Source: Streptomyces sp. A1136 (GTDB taxonomy: Bacteria > Actinomycetota > Actinomycetes > Streptomycetales > Streptomycetaceae). Taken from it: a stretch of DNA of 64,000 bases. Both the position numbers and the translations under genes were made by a program. The notes below the pieces were generated by a model, which saw nothing but the letters and a program-made list of their open reading frames with translations, was not told where the DNA came from and did no database searches. Positions 16,630-25,669 of the stretch are shown piece by piece. Location of the stretch: the NCBI RefSeq assembly GCF_004795055.1, contig NZ_SSBJ01000025.1, positions 56,181 through 120,180 of the forward strand, given 5' to 3'. Numbering within the stretch: position 1 is the first letter of the stretch; each line of letters opens with the position of its first letter.

Positions 16630-19600
16630 TCAGAAGAGGGCGGCGGCCTCCTCCAGGGAGAGGCCGCCGCCTTCGGCGCGCGCCGCCTCGAAGGCGGCGT
16701 CGCCCAGCACCGCCCGCGCCCGCTCCTCGGCGTGGGCGGCGTCGGTGCGCTCGGTGAAGACCGGCACGTGCCCGGGCGGGAGCAGGGCCCGGTAGGCCCC
16801 GACCAGCCGGGCGGCGTCGTAGGCGCGCTCGGGGCCGCCGAGACCGACGAGGGAGTTGGCCGCCGTGATCAGGAGAACGGCCGGGATCTGGGGTGCGACC
16901 ATCCGGGCGAGCGGGTCCTGCGCGGCGTCCAGGGCCTGCCGGGTCGACTCCAGGGCCTCGTGGTAGCTGCCCTCCTGGTTGTCGAGCCAGGCCAGGGTCG
17001 CGTGCAGGAAGCAGTCGAAGACGGCGAACCCGGTGCTCGGGAACTCCTCGCGCAGGGTGTGGAGTTGGGCACGGGCCCGGGGGATGCGGCCGGTGCGTCC
17101 GTAGACGCCCGCGAGGAACAATCGCGCGGCCGGCATGGCCTCGTTGCCGAGCTCCCGTACGCCGCCGACGACCTCGTCGAGGATCCTCTCGGCCTCCTCC
17201 ATCTGACCGTCCTCGACGAGGGACCCGGCCCGACGCACGCGCAGGACGGCCGCCTGCGCCTTGGCGCCGAGGTGTTCGGCGTAGGCGATGGCGGCCTGGA
17301 AGTCCTCTGCGGCCGAAGCGAATTCGCCCCGCTTCTCCAGGGATTCGGCGCGGGCCGACAGGGCCTCGGCGCAGCCCCAGGCGTCGCCGAGCTCCCGGAA
17401 GGCGGCCAGGCTCTCCTCCGCGTCGCGGGCGGCGTCGCCGCTCCAGTCGGCCCGGTTGGCGAGGACGTTGGCGCGCAACTGGAGGGCGGAGGCGTACGCC
17501 CAGCGGTCGCCGAGCTCCCGGGAGGTGTCGACGGCCGCGTCGAGGACGCGCCGGAGCAGGTCGACGTCCCCGTTGATCATGACGGCGTAGAGGTAGATCC
17601 ACAGGGCGCCGGGGACCTGACAGGTCTGCGGGAGGCCGGGGCGGTAGACCTGCACGATGGCATCGACCTGGGCCCGGACCCCGGGAGTGTTCCAGTCGCC
17701 GCTGTTCTGGTCGCGGGAGGCCAGGCACATCATCCGCACACCGCGCCAGGCCTCGCAGAGCAGTTCGCCGGTGTAGGGCGGCGGGGAGTCGACGACCCGT
17801 TCCCAGACGGGCTGGGCGGGGGCGGCCGGCGGGGCGAACGGGTCGGGGCCGAGGGCGGCGGTCAGACCGCACCAGTGCCGACTCTCGGCGCGCAGGTCGT
17901 GCATGTGCCAGTACCACATCAGGGCGTGCACCAGGCACAACGCCTCGCCGGCGTCCTTCAGGGCGATGGCCCGGCGCAAGGCGGTACGGATGTTCTCGTA
18001 CTCGGTGGCCAGCCGCTCGCCCGCCTCCCGTTGGCCGTGGCCGCGCAGCACCGGCTCGGTGGTGCGGGCGAGTTCGCGGTAGTGGGTCAGGTGCCGGCGC
18101 TCGGTGGCCTCGCGGTCGCCGGGGACCTCGGCGAGGCGCTCGGCCGCGTACTCGGCGACCGTCTCCAGCAGCCGGTAGCGCATGTCGCCGCCGGGACCGG
18201 GGGCGGCCACGACGAGGGACTTGTCGACGAGCGAGCCGAGGCAGAGCAGTACGTCGGCGTCGTCCCGCCCGGCCCCGCCCCGCCCGGCCTCGGATACGGC
18301 CTCGGAACAGACCGCCTCGGATACGACCTCGGAGCAGACGGCTTCGGCGGCGGCCAGGTCGCAGCCGCCCGCGAAGACGGACAGCCGCCGCAGCACGGCC
18401 CGTTCGGGGGCGTCGAGGAGGTCCCAGGACCAGTCCACCACGGCGCGCAGCGTCTGCTGGCGGGGCAGCAGAGTACGGGAGCCGCTGGTGAGCAGCCGGA
18501 ACCGGTCGTCGAGCCGGTCGGCGATCTGCCGCGCGGTCAGCAACCGCAGTCGGGCGGCGGCGAGTTCGATGGCGAGCGGCAGTCCGTCCAGGCGGCGGCA
18601 GATCTCGGCGGCGGCGTCCGGGTCGTCCTCGGTACGGAACCCGGGGCGGGCGGCGGCGCCCCGGTCGGCGAGGAGCCGGAGCGCGACCGGGTCGGGCAGC
18701 GGTTCCACCGGGCGCAGGGTCTCCCCCGGCACCCCGAGGGGTTCGCGGCTGGTGGCCAGGACGCGTACGCCGGGGCAGCGGGCGAGGAGTTCCTCGGCGA
18801 GCCCGGCGGCGGCCTTGACGACGTGCTCGCAGTTGTCCAGGAGCAGCAGGAGCCGTCGTCGCGCGCAGTGGTCGACGAGACGTTCGAGGGGATCGTCGCC
18901 GCTTCGGTCGGTGAGCGCCCGCAGTTCCTCGGCGGCGGCGCCGCGCAACTTGGTCTCTCGGGCCCCGAGCGCGGCGAGGACCACCTCGGGTACGTCCTCG
19001 GGGTCGTCCACGGGGGCCAGCTCGACCAGCCACACCCCGTCCGGCCATGCGTCGGCCGTCCCCGCTTCCGCGGCTTCCTGGGACAGCCGGGTCTTGCCCG
19101 CGCCGCCGGGGCCGAGCAGCGTGACGAGGCGGGCACGGGCGAGGTCGTCGCCGATGGCCCGGATGTCCTCCTCGCGGCCGACGAAGGTGGTGAGCCGGGA
19201 TCGCAGGTTGCCCCGGACCGGCGGCGCCTCGGGGGTCGGGGCGGCGACGGGTAGGGGCACGGGCGCCGTCGGGTCCAGCAATTCGGCGTGCAGGGCGCGC
19301 AGCGCGGGGCCCGGGTCGGTGCCCAGCCGGTCGGCGAGGTCGCGTCGGACCTCGTCGTAGGCGGCCAGCGCCTCCGCCGGCCGGCCCGCGTCGCGCAGGG
19401 CGCGGATCCGCAACGCCTGCGACGGCTCGTCCAGGGGCTGCTCGGCGCACAGCGCGCCCAGCTCGGGCAGCACCCGCTCCGCCTGCCCCAGCGCGAGGGC
19501 CGCGGCCAGCCGGCCCCGGCGCGCGTCCGTCCGTACGGCCTCCCAGCGAGCGGACTCCGCCCCGGGGTCGGGGAGGCAGGCCAGCGCCGGTCCGCGCCAC

Positions 19601-19977
19601 AGGGCGAGGGCCTCGTCGTACAGGGCGGCGGCCCGGGCGGGGTCCGACTCCGCCGCGGCGGCGTCCGACAGCCGCTCGAAGCGGTACAGGTCGACGTCGT
19701 CCCGCCCCGCGGCCAGCAGGTAGCCGCCCTCGGCGGACCGCACGGCCTCGTGGCCCAGCGTCCGCCGCAGCCGCGCCACGAGCGCCTGGAGCGCGGCGAC
19801 CGCGTCGGCCGGCGGATCGCCGTCCCAGACCTGGTCGACGAGCAGGTCCGCCGGCACCGTGCGGCCGGGCCGCAGCGCCAGGGCGGTCAGGAGGGCGCGC
19901 AGGCGCGCGCCGCCGACGGCGACGGGGGTCCCGTCGTCGCGGACGGCCTGGGCGGTGCCGAGAATCGCGTAACGCAC
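16630..19977 (-). CDS. AfsR/SARP-family transcriptional regulator with NB-ARC and TPR domains
   Basis: A 1115-residue regulator. Domains in order: OmpR-type winged helix (about 1-90, with GGARLRALLTALALRPGR), bacterial transcriptional activation domain (about 95-245), NB-ARC ATPase (P-loop GPGGAGKTRLS near residue 295, then LLLLLDNCEHV and RVLATSREPLGVPGE), a second winged-helix region (TLRAVVDWSWDLLD), and helical TPR-like repeats to the C-terminus. Such proteins are ATP-dependent switches that often control secondary metabolism, but no biosynthetic cluster is adjacent, so the target is unknown. The start is GTG at 19977; no in-frame ATG is near. A 27-bp in-frame duplication lies at 18287-18340. 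It is divergent from the protease gene, 66 bp away. Confidence 0.9.
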   Translation of the reverse strand: MRYAILGTAQAVRDDGTPVAVGGARLRALLTALALRPGRTVPADLLVDQVWDGDPPADAVAALQALVARLRRTLGHEAVRSAEGGYLLAAGRDDVDLYRFERLSDAAAAESDPARAAALYDEALALWRGPALACLPDPGAESARWEAVRTDARRGRLAAALALGQAERVLPELGALCAEQPLDEPSQALRIRALRDAGRPAEALAAYDEVRRDLADRLGTDPGPALRALHAELLDPTAPVPLPVAAPTPEAPPVRGNLRSRLTTFVGREEDIRAIGDDLARARLVTLLGPGGAGKTRLSQEAAEAGTADAWPDGVWLVELAPVDDPEDVPEVVLAALGARETKLRGAAAEELRALTDRSGDDPLERLVDHCARRRLLLLLDNCEHVVKAAAGLAEELLARCPGVRVLATSREPLGVPGETLRPVEPLPDPVALRLLADRGAAARPGFRTEDDPDAAAEICRRLDGLPLAIELAAARLRLLTARQIADRLDDRFRLLTSGSRTLLPRQQTLRAVVDWSWDLLDAPERAVLRRLSVFAGGCDLAAAEAVCSEVVSEAVCSEAVSEAGRGGAGRDDADVLLCLGSLVDKSLVVAAPGPGGDMRYRLLETVAEYAAERLAEVPGDREATERRHLTHYRELARTTEPVLRGHGQREAGERLATEYENIRTALRRAIALKDAGEALCLVHALMWYWHMHDLRAESRHWCGLTAALGPDPFAPPAAPAQPVWERVVDSPPPYTGELLCEAWRGVRMMCLASRDQNSGDWNTPGVRAQVDAIVQVYRPGLPQTCQVPGALWIYLYAVMINGDVDLLRRVLDAAVDTSRELGDRWAYASALQLRANVLANRADWSGDAARDAEESLAAFRELGDAWGCAEALSARAESLEKRGEFASAAEDFQAAIAYAEHLGAKAQAAVLRVRRAGSLVEDGQMEEAERILDEVVGGVRELGNEAMPAARLFLAGVYGRTGRIPRARAQLHTLREEFPSTGFAVFDCFLHATLAWLDNQEGSYHEALESTRQALDAAQDPLARMVAPQIPAVLLITAANSLVGLGGPERAYDAARLVGAYRALLPPGHVPVFTERTDAAHAEERARAVLGDAAFEAARAEGGGLSLEEAAALF
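16639..16671. terminator. Hairpin at the 3' end of the AfsR-type gene
   Basis: A 12-bp stem (16639-16650 with 16660-16671) with a 9-nt loop lies inside the last codons of the regulator and could terminate transcription from the ABC operon. Confidence 0.4.
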
Positions 19978-20043
19978 CGGCCCATTGTCGCTGCCCGGGC
20001 CCCCGGGGCCGACCGATTTCCGGGCCGGGATAGGTTTCGCCGC

Positions 20044-20844
20044 ATGGGTCACCAGGGGAGCCGCGCCGAGCGGCAGATCAGTTCCGTGTTTCTGGGCATC
20101 GTCGCGGTCATGGTGGTCACCGGCTGGGCCGTGTGGACCGGCTACGCGACGAGCCCCGGGCTCGCCGTGTTCCTCTTCGTGACCTCCGCGTGGGTGGTCT
20201 CGCTGTGCCTGCACGAGTACGCGCACGCCCGTACCGCCCTGCACGGCGGGGACATCACGGTGGGCGCCAAGGGATATCTGACGCTGAACCCGCTGAAGTA
20301 CACGCACGCGCTGCTGAGCATCGTGCTGCCGGTGGTCTTCGTGATCCTGGGCGGTCTGGGTCTGCCCGGTGGCGCGGTGTACATCGAGCGGGACCGGATC
20401 CGCGGCCGCTGGAAGCACAGCCTCGTCTCGGCGGCGGGCCCCCTGACGAACGTACTGTTCGCGGTCGTGTGCACGGCGCCGTTCTGGCTGCACGCCCTCG
20501 ACGGCGTGCCCTGGGTCTTCCGCTTCGCGCTCGCGTTCCTCGCGCTGCTCCAGGTCTCCGCGGCCATCTTGAACTTCCTGCCGGTGCCGGGTCTGGACGG
20601 CTACGGGGTGATCGAGCCGTGGCTGTCCCACCGGGTGCGGCGCGAGGTGGCGCCACTGGCGCCGTTCGCCCTGATCGGCGTGTTCGCCCTGCTGTGGATT
20701 CCCGAGGTGAACACGTTCTTCTTCGACCGGGTCACCGACATCCTCGGCGCCCTGGGCGTGTCCGACCTGGAGACGTACTGCGGCCACGACCTGTACCGCT
20801 TCTGGGAGGAGACGGACGGCTACTGCCGGATCCCGTCCCGCTGA
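20044..20844 (+). CDS. Site-2 protease (M50) family membrane metalloprotease
   Basis: A 266-residue membrane protein with the zinc motif HEYAH at residues 57-61 inside a hydrophobic helix, and the second family motif NFLPVPGLDGYGV near residue 180 supplying an Asp ligand. About six membrane segments are predicted. No PDZ domain is present, so it belongs to the short, non-PDZ S2P group. Relatives cut membrane proteins within the bilayer, often anti-sigma factors or regulators; no obvious substrate is encoded next door. Divergent from the AfsR-type gene. Confidence 0.88.
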   Translation: MGHQGSRAERQISSVFLGIVAVMVVTGWAVWTGYATSPGLAVFLFVTSAWVVSLCLHEYAHARTALHGGDITVGAKGYLTLNPLKYTHALLSIVLPVVFVILGGLGLPGGAVYIERDRIRGRWKHSLVSAAGPLTNVLFAVVCTAPFWLHALDGVPWVFRFALAFLALLQVSAAILNFLPVPGLDGYGVIEPWLSHRVRREVAPLAPFALIGVFALLWIPEVNTFFFDRVTDILGALGVSDLETYCGHDLYRFWEETDGYCRIPSR

Positions 20845-20862
20845 ACCGTGCCCGATCGCCTT

Positions 20863-20888
20863 GGCCCCGGCCCCGGAGGGCCCGGGCC
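20863..20888. terminator. GC-rich hairpin between convergent genes
   Basis: Eleven-base arms 20863-20873 and 20878-20888 pair with one mismatch and a 4-nt loop, 19 bp after the protease stop codon. Confidence 0.5.
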
Positions 20889-20947
20889 GGGCCGTCACCG
20901 TCGAGGCAGGCCGCGCGGGAGCGGCACCATCCCGTCGATCGTCCCGG

Positions 20948-21121
20948 TCAGGCCCGCTTCTCCGCCTTCGCCTTGCGCAGGTAGTACCAGGCCATGTTGG
21001 AGGTCAGACCGGCCAGCAGGACCCAGACGATCCCGAGGAAGCTGCCCTCCACGAAGGCGACCACGGCCGCGGCCACGGACAGGACGCAGACGACAACGGC
21101 GAACACGGCAAGGCGGGGCAT
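20948..21121 (-). CDS. 57-residue two-helix membrane protein
   Basis: Starting MPRLAVFAVVVCVLSVAAA, the small protein has two hydrophobic helices (about residues 3-21 and 25-45) and a basic C-terminal tail YYLRKAKAEKRA, the usual shape of conserved Streptomyces small membrane proteins. The stop is TGA at 20948-20950. No function is known to me. It is downstream of the F420 reductase gene on the same strand, separated by 104 bp. Confidence 0.65.
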   Translation of the reverse strand: MPRLAVFAVVVCVLSVAAAVVAFVEGSFLGIVWVLLAGLTSNMAWYYLRKAKAEKRA

Positions 21122-21225
21122 GCGGCAGAGCTCCTCGGCGGTGCAGAAGGGGTCGAGCCCCTCCAGTGTCCCCCACGCCCCCACCCGCGGCGGCCGGCCG
21201 CCGACCGCCGCGGCGGAAGCGCCGG

Positions 21226-21930
21226 TCACACGTCGGTGATGCGGAGGCCGGCGTGGGCCTTGTAGCGGCGGTTCGTGGAGATGAGGTTGGCGACCAGGGC
21301 CTCGACCTGGTGGGCGCCCCGCAGGCGGCCCGCGAAGACGCCGCGCATGCCCGGGACGCGGGCCGTGAGGGCCTGGACCAGGTCGGTGTCGGCGCGGGAT
21401 TCGCCCAGCACCATCACGTCGGTGTCGATCTCCTCGACCGACTCGTCCTGGAGCAACACCGCCGAGAGGTGGTGGAAGGCCGCCGTGACCCGGGAATCGG
21501 GGAGCAGGGCCGCGGCCTGCTGGGCGGCGCTGCCCTCGGGGACCTGGAGGGCGTACGCGCCCTGCTTGTCGAAGCCGAGCGGGTTGACGCAGTCCACGAC
21601 GAGCTTGCCCGCGAGGTCCTCGCGCAGCGATTCCAGGGTCTTGGCGTGGCCCTCCCACGGAACCGCGATGATCACGATGTCACTGCGCCGCGCGCATTCC
21701 GCGTTGTCCGCGCCCTCCACGCCGAGGCCCAGTTCGGCGGCGGCGGCGCGGGCGCGGTCGGCGGCGCGGGAGCCGATGATCACCTTCTGGCCGGCGCGGG
21801 CGAAGCGGTAGGCCAGGCCCCGGCCCTGGTCACCTGTGCCGCCGAGGACGCCGACGACGAGGCCCGAGACGTCCGGGAGGTCCCAGGGGTCCTTGGCCGG
21901 CGGCTTCTGGGTGCTGTCTGAGGAAGTCAT
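21226..21930 (-). CDS. npdG: NADPH-dependent F420 reductase
   Basis: A 234-residue Rossmann-fold protein that moves hydride between NADP(H) and coenzyme F420. The NADP-binding motif GVLGGTGDQGRGLAYRFA lies near residues 27-44, followed by VIIGSRAADRA, where the Ser-Arg would contact the 2'-phosphate. IIAVPWEGH and DCVNPLGFDK are characteristic of the Fno/NpdG group. It would supply reduced F420 for enzymes such as the LLM oxidoreductase at 55.4 kb. Start ATG at 21928-21930. Confidence 0.9.
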   Translation of the reverse strand: MTSSDSTQKPPAKDPWDLPDVSGLVVGVLGGTGDQGRGLAYRFARAGQKVIIGSRAADRARAAAAELGLGVEGADNAECARRSDIVIIAVPWEGHAKTLESLREDLAGKLVVDCVNPLGFDKQGAYALQVPEGSAAQQAAALLPDSRVTAAFHHLSAVLLQDESVEEIDTDVMVLGESRADTDLVQALTARVPGMRGVFAGRLRGAHQVEALVANLISTNRRYKAHAGLRITDV

Positions 21931-22028
21931 GGGGGCAAAGGTACTGCCGAGTACCCGCGCCCATACCCGTGGGGACGTATCGCGCCCAAGTGGCCGCCCC
22001 GCGTCCCCGGGTGCGGGAGGATGCCGCC

Positions 22029-22637
22029 ATGGACGCAGTGAGGGTCGCGTTGTTGCGCGAGGTGCTGGCCGGTACGCAGTGGCCCGGGGCCGCGCGCCGG
22101 TTCGCCGGTTCGCTGCGCCGCTCCGTGGTGCCCGCCGGCGGGAACCTGCTGCTGGTGGGGACGGAGCGGTACGAGCCCTGGCACCTGGCCGCGCACCTGG
22201 TCGACGAGGCCGCCTGGTCGGGGCTGCCCGAGCTGGTGCCGACCCTCGTGCGCCACCGGGTGCGGCCCGGTGAGCCGCCGCACCTGTCGGTGGGGCTGGG
22301 CCGGCTGGAGGCGGCGCGGCGCGGGCACACGTTGCTGGTGGTGGCCCCGGAGCAGCCGGGCGGCCCGTTGCTGGAGCGGGTCCACGACGCCCGGCGGGCG
22401 GGGGCGACCGTACTGTCCCTGGACGGCGGGGACCGCGACCTTGGCACGCTGGCCCACGAGGCGTTGTCGGTGCCGGACGCCACCGCCGAGCTGGATCTGG
22501 ACACCGTGCAGCACCTGGTGAGCGCGGCGGCCGGGGAGAACGGTCTGCCCGCCCCGCGCGGCGGCGCCCGCCGGTTCCGGGACCGACTGGCACGGCTGGC
22601 CGATCAGCTGACCGCGCCGCCACCCAGCCGCTGGTAG
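22029..22637 (+). CDS. Conserved hypothetical protein, possible SIS-like fold
   Basis: A 202-residue soluble protein starting MDAVRVALLREVLAGTQWPG. The ATG is well placed 8 nt after GGGAGG (22015-22020). Alternating hydrophobic strands (NLLLVGTERYEPWHLAAHL, HTLLVVAPE, GATVLSLDGGDRDLGTLAHEAL) look like an alpha/beta fold, weakly reminiscent of phosphosugar-isomerase (SIS) domains, but no catalytic motif is clear. I cannot give a function. It is divergent from the F420 reductase gene and converges on the small gene at 22686. Confidence 0.7.
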   Translation: MDAVRVALLREVLAGTQWPGAARRFAGSLRRSVVPAGGNLLLVGTERYEPWHLAAHLVDEAAWSGLPELVPTLVRHRVRPGEPPHLSVGLGRLEAARRGHTLLVVAPEQPGGPLLERVHDARRAGATVLSLDGGDRDLGTLAHEALSVPDATAELDLDTVQHLVSAAAGENGLPAPRGGARRFRDRLARLADQLTAPPPSRW

Positions 22638-22670
22638 GGCCGCGCCCGGGACGCGCCGCCCGGCGCGGCC
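22638..22670. terminator. Hairpin between convergent genes
   Basis: Arms GGCCGCGCC (22638-22646) and GGCGCGGCC (22662-22670) directly follow the stop codon of the gene at 22029. Confidence 0.45.
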
Positions 22671-22685
22671 GCGGGACGGCGACGG

Positions 22686-22934
22686 CTAGGCGATGTCGCC
22701 CGGCTCACCGGCCTCGCCCGGCCCACCCGTCTTGTCGTTCCACTTGGGGTCGTTCTGCCACTCCAGGTTCCGCTCCTCGGCGGTCTCCATGGCGTGGGCC
22801 GCCTCCTCCCGGCTGGAGTAGGGGCCGAACCGGTCCTTGGCCGGGCACTCGGGGCCCTCCTCGACCTTCTTGTGGACCAGGCAGTAGTACCACTCGCCCG
22901 GTTTGCCCGTCTGGCGCTTCTTGAACAGGGCCAT
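22686..22934 (-). CDS. Small SPOR-like protein
   Basis: An 82-residue protein, MALFKKRQTGKPGEWYYCLV at its start, with WYYCLVHKKVEEGPECPAKDRFGPYSSREEAAHAM in outline and an acidic tail. The GPYSSREEAAHAM part resembles the peptidoglycan-binding SPOR fold, and homologues beside map are often annotated so in Streptomyces. It has no signal peptide. The start at 22934 is preferred over an in-frame ATG at 22982 because AGGAG precedes it at normal spacing. It is divergent from map. Confidence 0.7.
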   Translation of the reverse strand: MALFKKRQTGKPGEWYYCLVHKKVEEGPECPAKDRFGPYSSREEAAHAMETAEERNLEWQNDPKWNDKTGGPGEAGEPGDIA

Positions 22935-23002
22935 CGTCCGCCGGCTCCTCTCGTCGCGGCTCTCACCGCTCTTTGCCGCCATGCTGCCCCATCACCGCTG
23001 GT

Positions 23003-23008
23003 TACACT
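23003..23008 (+). promoter_or_regulatory. -10 element for leaderless map transcription
   Basis: TACACT, the same hexamer as at nadE, ends 7 nt before the map ATG at 23016. No ribosome-binding sequence is present. Confidence 0.6.
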
Positions 23009-23015
23009 CGCTTGC

Positions 23016-23873
23016 ATGTCTGGCCAGTCGCTGCTCGTACCCGGCGAGCTCTCCCCCGCCCGTTCCGTTCCCGGCAACATCCGCCGGCCCGAGTACGTGG
23101 GCAAGCCCGCGCCCACTCCCTACACCGGACCGGAGGTGCAGACGCCCGAGACCATCGAGGCGATGCGCGTCGCGGGCCGGATCGCCGCCCGGGCGATGGA
23201 GGAGGCCGCCACACACATCGCGCCGGGGGTGACCACCGACGAATTGGACCGGGTCGCGCACGAGTACATGTGCGACCACGGCGCGTACCCCTCGACGCTC
23301 GGCTACCGGGGCTTCCCGAAGTCCCTGTGCGCCTCGGTGAACGAGGTGATCTGCCACGGCATCCCGGACTCGACGGTCCTGCGGGACGGCGACATCGTGA
23401 ACCTGGACGTGACCGCGTACATCGGCGGGGTGCACGGGGACAACAACGCCACCTACCTGTGCGGCGAGGTGGACGAGGAGTCGCGGCTGCTGGTGGAGCG
23501 CACCCGGGAGTCTCTGAACCGGGCCATCAAGGCGGTCAAGCCGGGCCGTCAGATCAATGTGATCGGCCGGGTCATCGAGTCGTACGCGAAGCGTTTCGGC
23601 TACGGCGTGGTCCGGGACTTCACCGGCCACGGCATCAGCTCGTCGTTCCACTCGGGCCTGATCATCCCGCACTACGACAGCCCGCACGCCACCACGGTCA
23701 TCGAGCCCGGCATGACCTTCACCATCGAGCCGATGCTGACGCTGGGGACGCACGAGTACGACATGTGGGACGACGGCTGGACGGTCGTCACCAAGGACCG
23801 CAAGCGCACCGCGCAGTTCGAGCACACCCTGGTCGTGACCGACTCCGGGGCGGAGATCCTCACCCTCCCGTAG
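23016..23873 (+). CDS. map: Methionine aminopeptidase, type I
   Basis: A 285-residue metallo-aminopeptidase removing N-terminal Met from nascent proteins. The pita-bread fold motifs are clear: GYPSTLGYRGFPKSLCASVN in outline, the metal ligands in GDIVNLDVTAYIGGVHGD, FTGHGISSSFH, MTFTIEPML and QFEHTLVVT. The roughly 40-residue N-terminal extension (with PEYVGKPAP) is typical of the actinobacterial MetAP1c form. Streptomyces usually has further MetAP paralogues, so this is not necessarily the ribosomal-cluster copy. Start is set by the leaderless promoter. Confidence 0.93.
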   Translation: MSGQSLLVPGELSPARSVPGNIRRPEYVGKPAPTPYTGPEVQTPETIEAMRVAGRIAARAMEEAATHIAPGVTTDELDRVAHEYMCDHGAYPSTLGYRGFPKSLCASVNEVICHGIPDSTVLRDGDIVNLDVTAYIGGVHGDNNATYLCGEVDEESRLLVERTRESLNRAIKAVKPGRQINVIGRVIESYAKRFGYGVVRDFTGHGISSSFHSGLIIPHYDSPHATTVIEPGMTFTIEPMLTLGTHEYDMWDDGWTVVTKDRKRTAQFEHTLVVTDSGAEILTLP

Positions 23874-23997
23874 GGGCGGGGAGCGGAGCAGGTTTTTGCC
23901 GACACGCCGTCGGGAAGACTGCCCGGGAGACCGGTCGGGGCGGCGGCGCCGCCGTGCGCCCGCCCGCGCTCTTTCCGATGACCCTCGGAGGTCCGCG

Positions 23998-24645
23998 TTG
24001 GACGCCTTTTCCACCGCCATCCGTGTCGCCTCGCACGCGCAGCACACCGAGGCCGAGAACTCGACGTTCATGAGCGACCTGCTGGGCGGCCGGCTCGGCG
24101 TGGTCGCCTACGCCCGCTACACCGAGCAGCTGTGGTTCGTCTACCGGGCGCTCGAGGACTCGGCCGGGGCGCTGCGGGGCGACTCGGTGGCCGGTCCGTT
24201 CATCCGGCCCGAGTTGATGCGCGTCCCGCAGATCGAGCGCGACCTGGCGCACCTGCGCGGCCCGGGGTGGCGCGAGAGCCTCTCCGCCCTGCCCGCGACG
24301 CGCGCGTACGCGGCCCGGGTCGCCGAGTGCGCGGCGTCCTGGCCCGGCGGGTACGTGGCCCACCATTACACCCGGTACCTGGGCGACCTGTCGGGCGGCC
24401 AGATCATCCGGGACAAGGCGGAGCGCACCTGGGGCTTCGCCCGCAAGGGCGACGGGGTGCGCTTCTACGTCTTCACGGACATCGCGAACCCGGCCGCCTT
24501 CAAGCGGGACTACCGGGAACTGCTCGACGCGATCGTCGCGGACGACCTGGAGAAGCAGCGCATCATCGATGAGTGCAAGCACGCGTTCGACCTCAACGGC
24601 GCCGTCTTCCGGGAATTGGGCGAGCAGTTCCCGCTGAGTGCGTGA
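23998..24645 (+). CDS. Heme oxygenase (biliverdin-producing)
   Basis: A 215-residue HO-1-type enzyme that opens heme to biliverdin, CO and iron. The probable proximal heme ligand is His16 in SHAQHTEAE; the distal helix motif YLGDLSGGQ follows HHYTR near residue 125. The start is TTG at 23998, supported by GGAGG at 23987-23991 with a 6-nt spacer. It precedes the EfeOBU iron-uptake genes by about 1.1 kb, suggesting a regional iron theme, but it is not in their operon and no iron box is seen directly upstream. Confidence 0.92.
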   Translation: MDAFSTAIRVASHAQHTEAENSTFMSDLLGGRLGVVAYARYTEQLWFVYRALEDSAGALRGDSVAGPFIRPELMRVPQIERDLAHLRGPGWRESLSALPATRAYAARVAECAASWPGGYVAHHYTRYLGDLSGGQIIRDKAERTWGFARKGDGVRFYVFTDIANPAAFKRDYRELLDAIVADDLEKQRIIDECKHAFDLNGAVFRELGEQFPLSA

Positions 24646-24821
24646 GCCCCGCCCGGGCGTTTCCCGGGGCGCCCGCGCCGGCCGGGCGGCGCTCCGGGCG
24701 GTAGGGACCCCGGGCCCCTGTCGCGGACCGAGGACCGCGGAGAACGCCGCGGGCGTCGGGCGGTCCGGCGCTCGGCCGCCACCCGGGCCCATCACGTGGA
24801 CGCCACCCGGGGCCGTCACGT

Positions 24822-24857
24822 GGCCGCTTCCCCGGGCCGAGGCCCGGGGAAGCGGCC
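24822..24857. terminator. Terminator between heme oxygenase and PhzF genes
   Basis: Perfectly complementary 17-bp arms (24822-24838 and 24841-24857) are separated by only 2 nt, between convergent genes. Confidence 0.8.
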
Positions 24858-24861
24858 CCGG

Positions 24862-25521
24862 TCAGGGCTCCCGGCGCGCGAAGCGGACCCGGCCGCCGAC
24901 CTCGATCGTGCCGTCCGGGCCGGGGGCGGTGAGGATCTGGGAGCCCGCGCCCTGAGTGATGTTCAGGGCCCGGTTGAGCTCCGCCGTCAGCAGGATCGCC
25001 GCCGAGCCGGTGGCCTCGTCCTCGGTGATCGCCCCGTCCGGGCGGCGCGGGAACCCCCGGGCCCGGATGCGTCCGGCGGCCTCGTCCTCCCAGGCCCAGG
25101 CGTACAGCCAGCCCTCGCCCGGCGGCGGCGCGGGCAGCGCCTCCACCTCGGCGGCGCTCGCGTACTGCTCGGTGCGCTTGCCCTCGACCCATTCGGGGCG
25201 GGCGGTGATCCAGGTGAACTCCCCGTCGTCGCGGGCCCAGACGGTGCCGACCGGCGGCCGGAGTTCCTCGATGTCGAGCAGCCAGGCGACACCGACCAGG
25301 GGGTGGCCCGCGAAGTCCATCCGGGTGCCGGGGGTGCGGATGTCGACGATCCCCCGTTCGGGGTCGTCCACGAAGACCGTCTCGCTGTATCCGAGCTCCG
25401 CCGCCAGTGCCTGCCGGGAGGCGTCGTCGGGGCAGGTGCGGCCGTCGCGCACGACGCCGAGCAGATTGCCGTGACGGCCGTCGCCCGCGCAGAAGACGGA
25501 AAGCAGGTCGAGATCATTCAC
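24862..25521 (-). CDS. PhzF family isomerase-like protein
   Basis: A 219-residue member of the PhzF/diaminopimelate-epimerase fold. The family features DLLSVF at the start, GYSETVFVD with the conserved Glu, DFAGHPLVGVAWLL and GAITEDEATGSAAI with its conserved Asp are present. It is shorter than the usual 260-290 residues. The start is taken as GTG 25521 (VNDLDLL), without a clear ribosome site. Substrate unknown; PhzF homologues are mostly uncharacterised isomerases. Confidence 0.8.
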   Translation of the reverse strand: MNDLDLLSVFCAGDGRHGNLLGVVRDGRTCPDDASRQALAAELGYSETVFVDDPERGIVDIRTPGTRMDFAGHPLVGVAWLLDIEELRPPVGTVWARDDGEFTWITARPEWVEGKRTEQYASAAEVEALPAPPPGEGWLYAWAWEDEAAGRIRARGFPRRPDGAITEDEATGSAAILLTAELNRALNITQGAGSQILTAPGPDGTIEVGGRVRFARREP

Positions 25522-25669
25522 CCCGGCATTCAAGCACGGGCACCCCACTTTACCTCCGCTTGACCTTTCCATGGGCCACCGGTGGTGATGCCGTGACGAC
25601 CTCGTGTCCGGCGGCGACCTGTGTGCGCCGAATCACTGGACGCGCGGTCCGAGGTCAGGTAAGCCTCGG

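Noticed and set aside
15623..19600. Very long minus-strand open frame antisense to the ABC permease and overlapping the AfsR-type gene
   Set aside because: Composition is Arg/Gly/Pro-rich shadow; the permease and regulator frames hold real domains.
20133..20984. 283-residue plus-strand frame overlapping the protease gene
   Set aside because: Out-of-frame shadow of the site-2 protease; lacks hydrophobic segments and the zinc motif.
24791..24823. Two CACGTG sites near the heme oxygenase terminator
   Set aside because: They are 27 bp apart in a convergent region with no promoter, so a regulatory role is unsupported.
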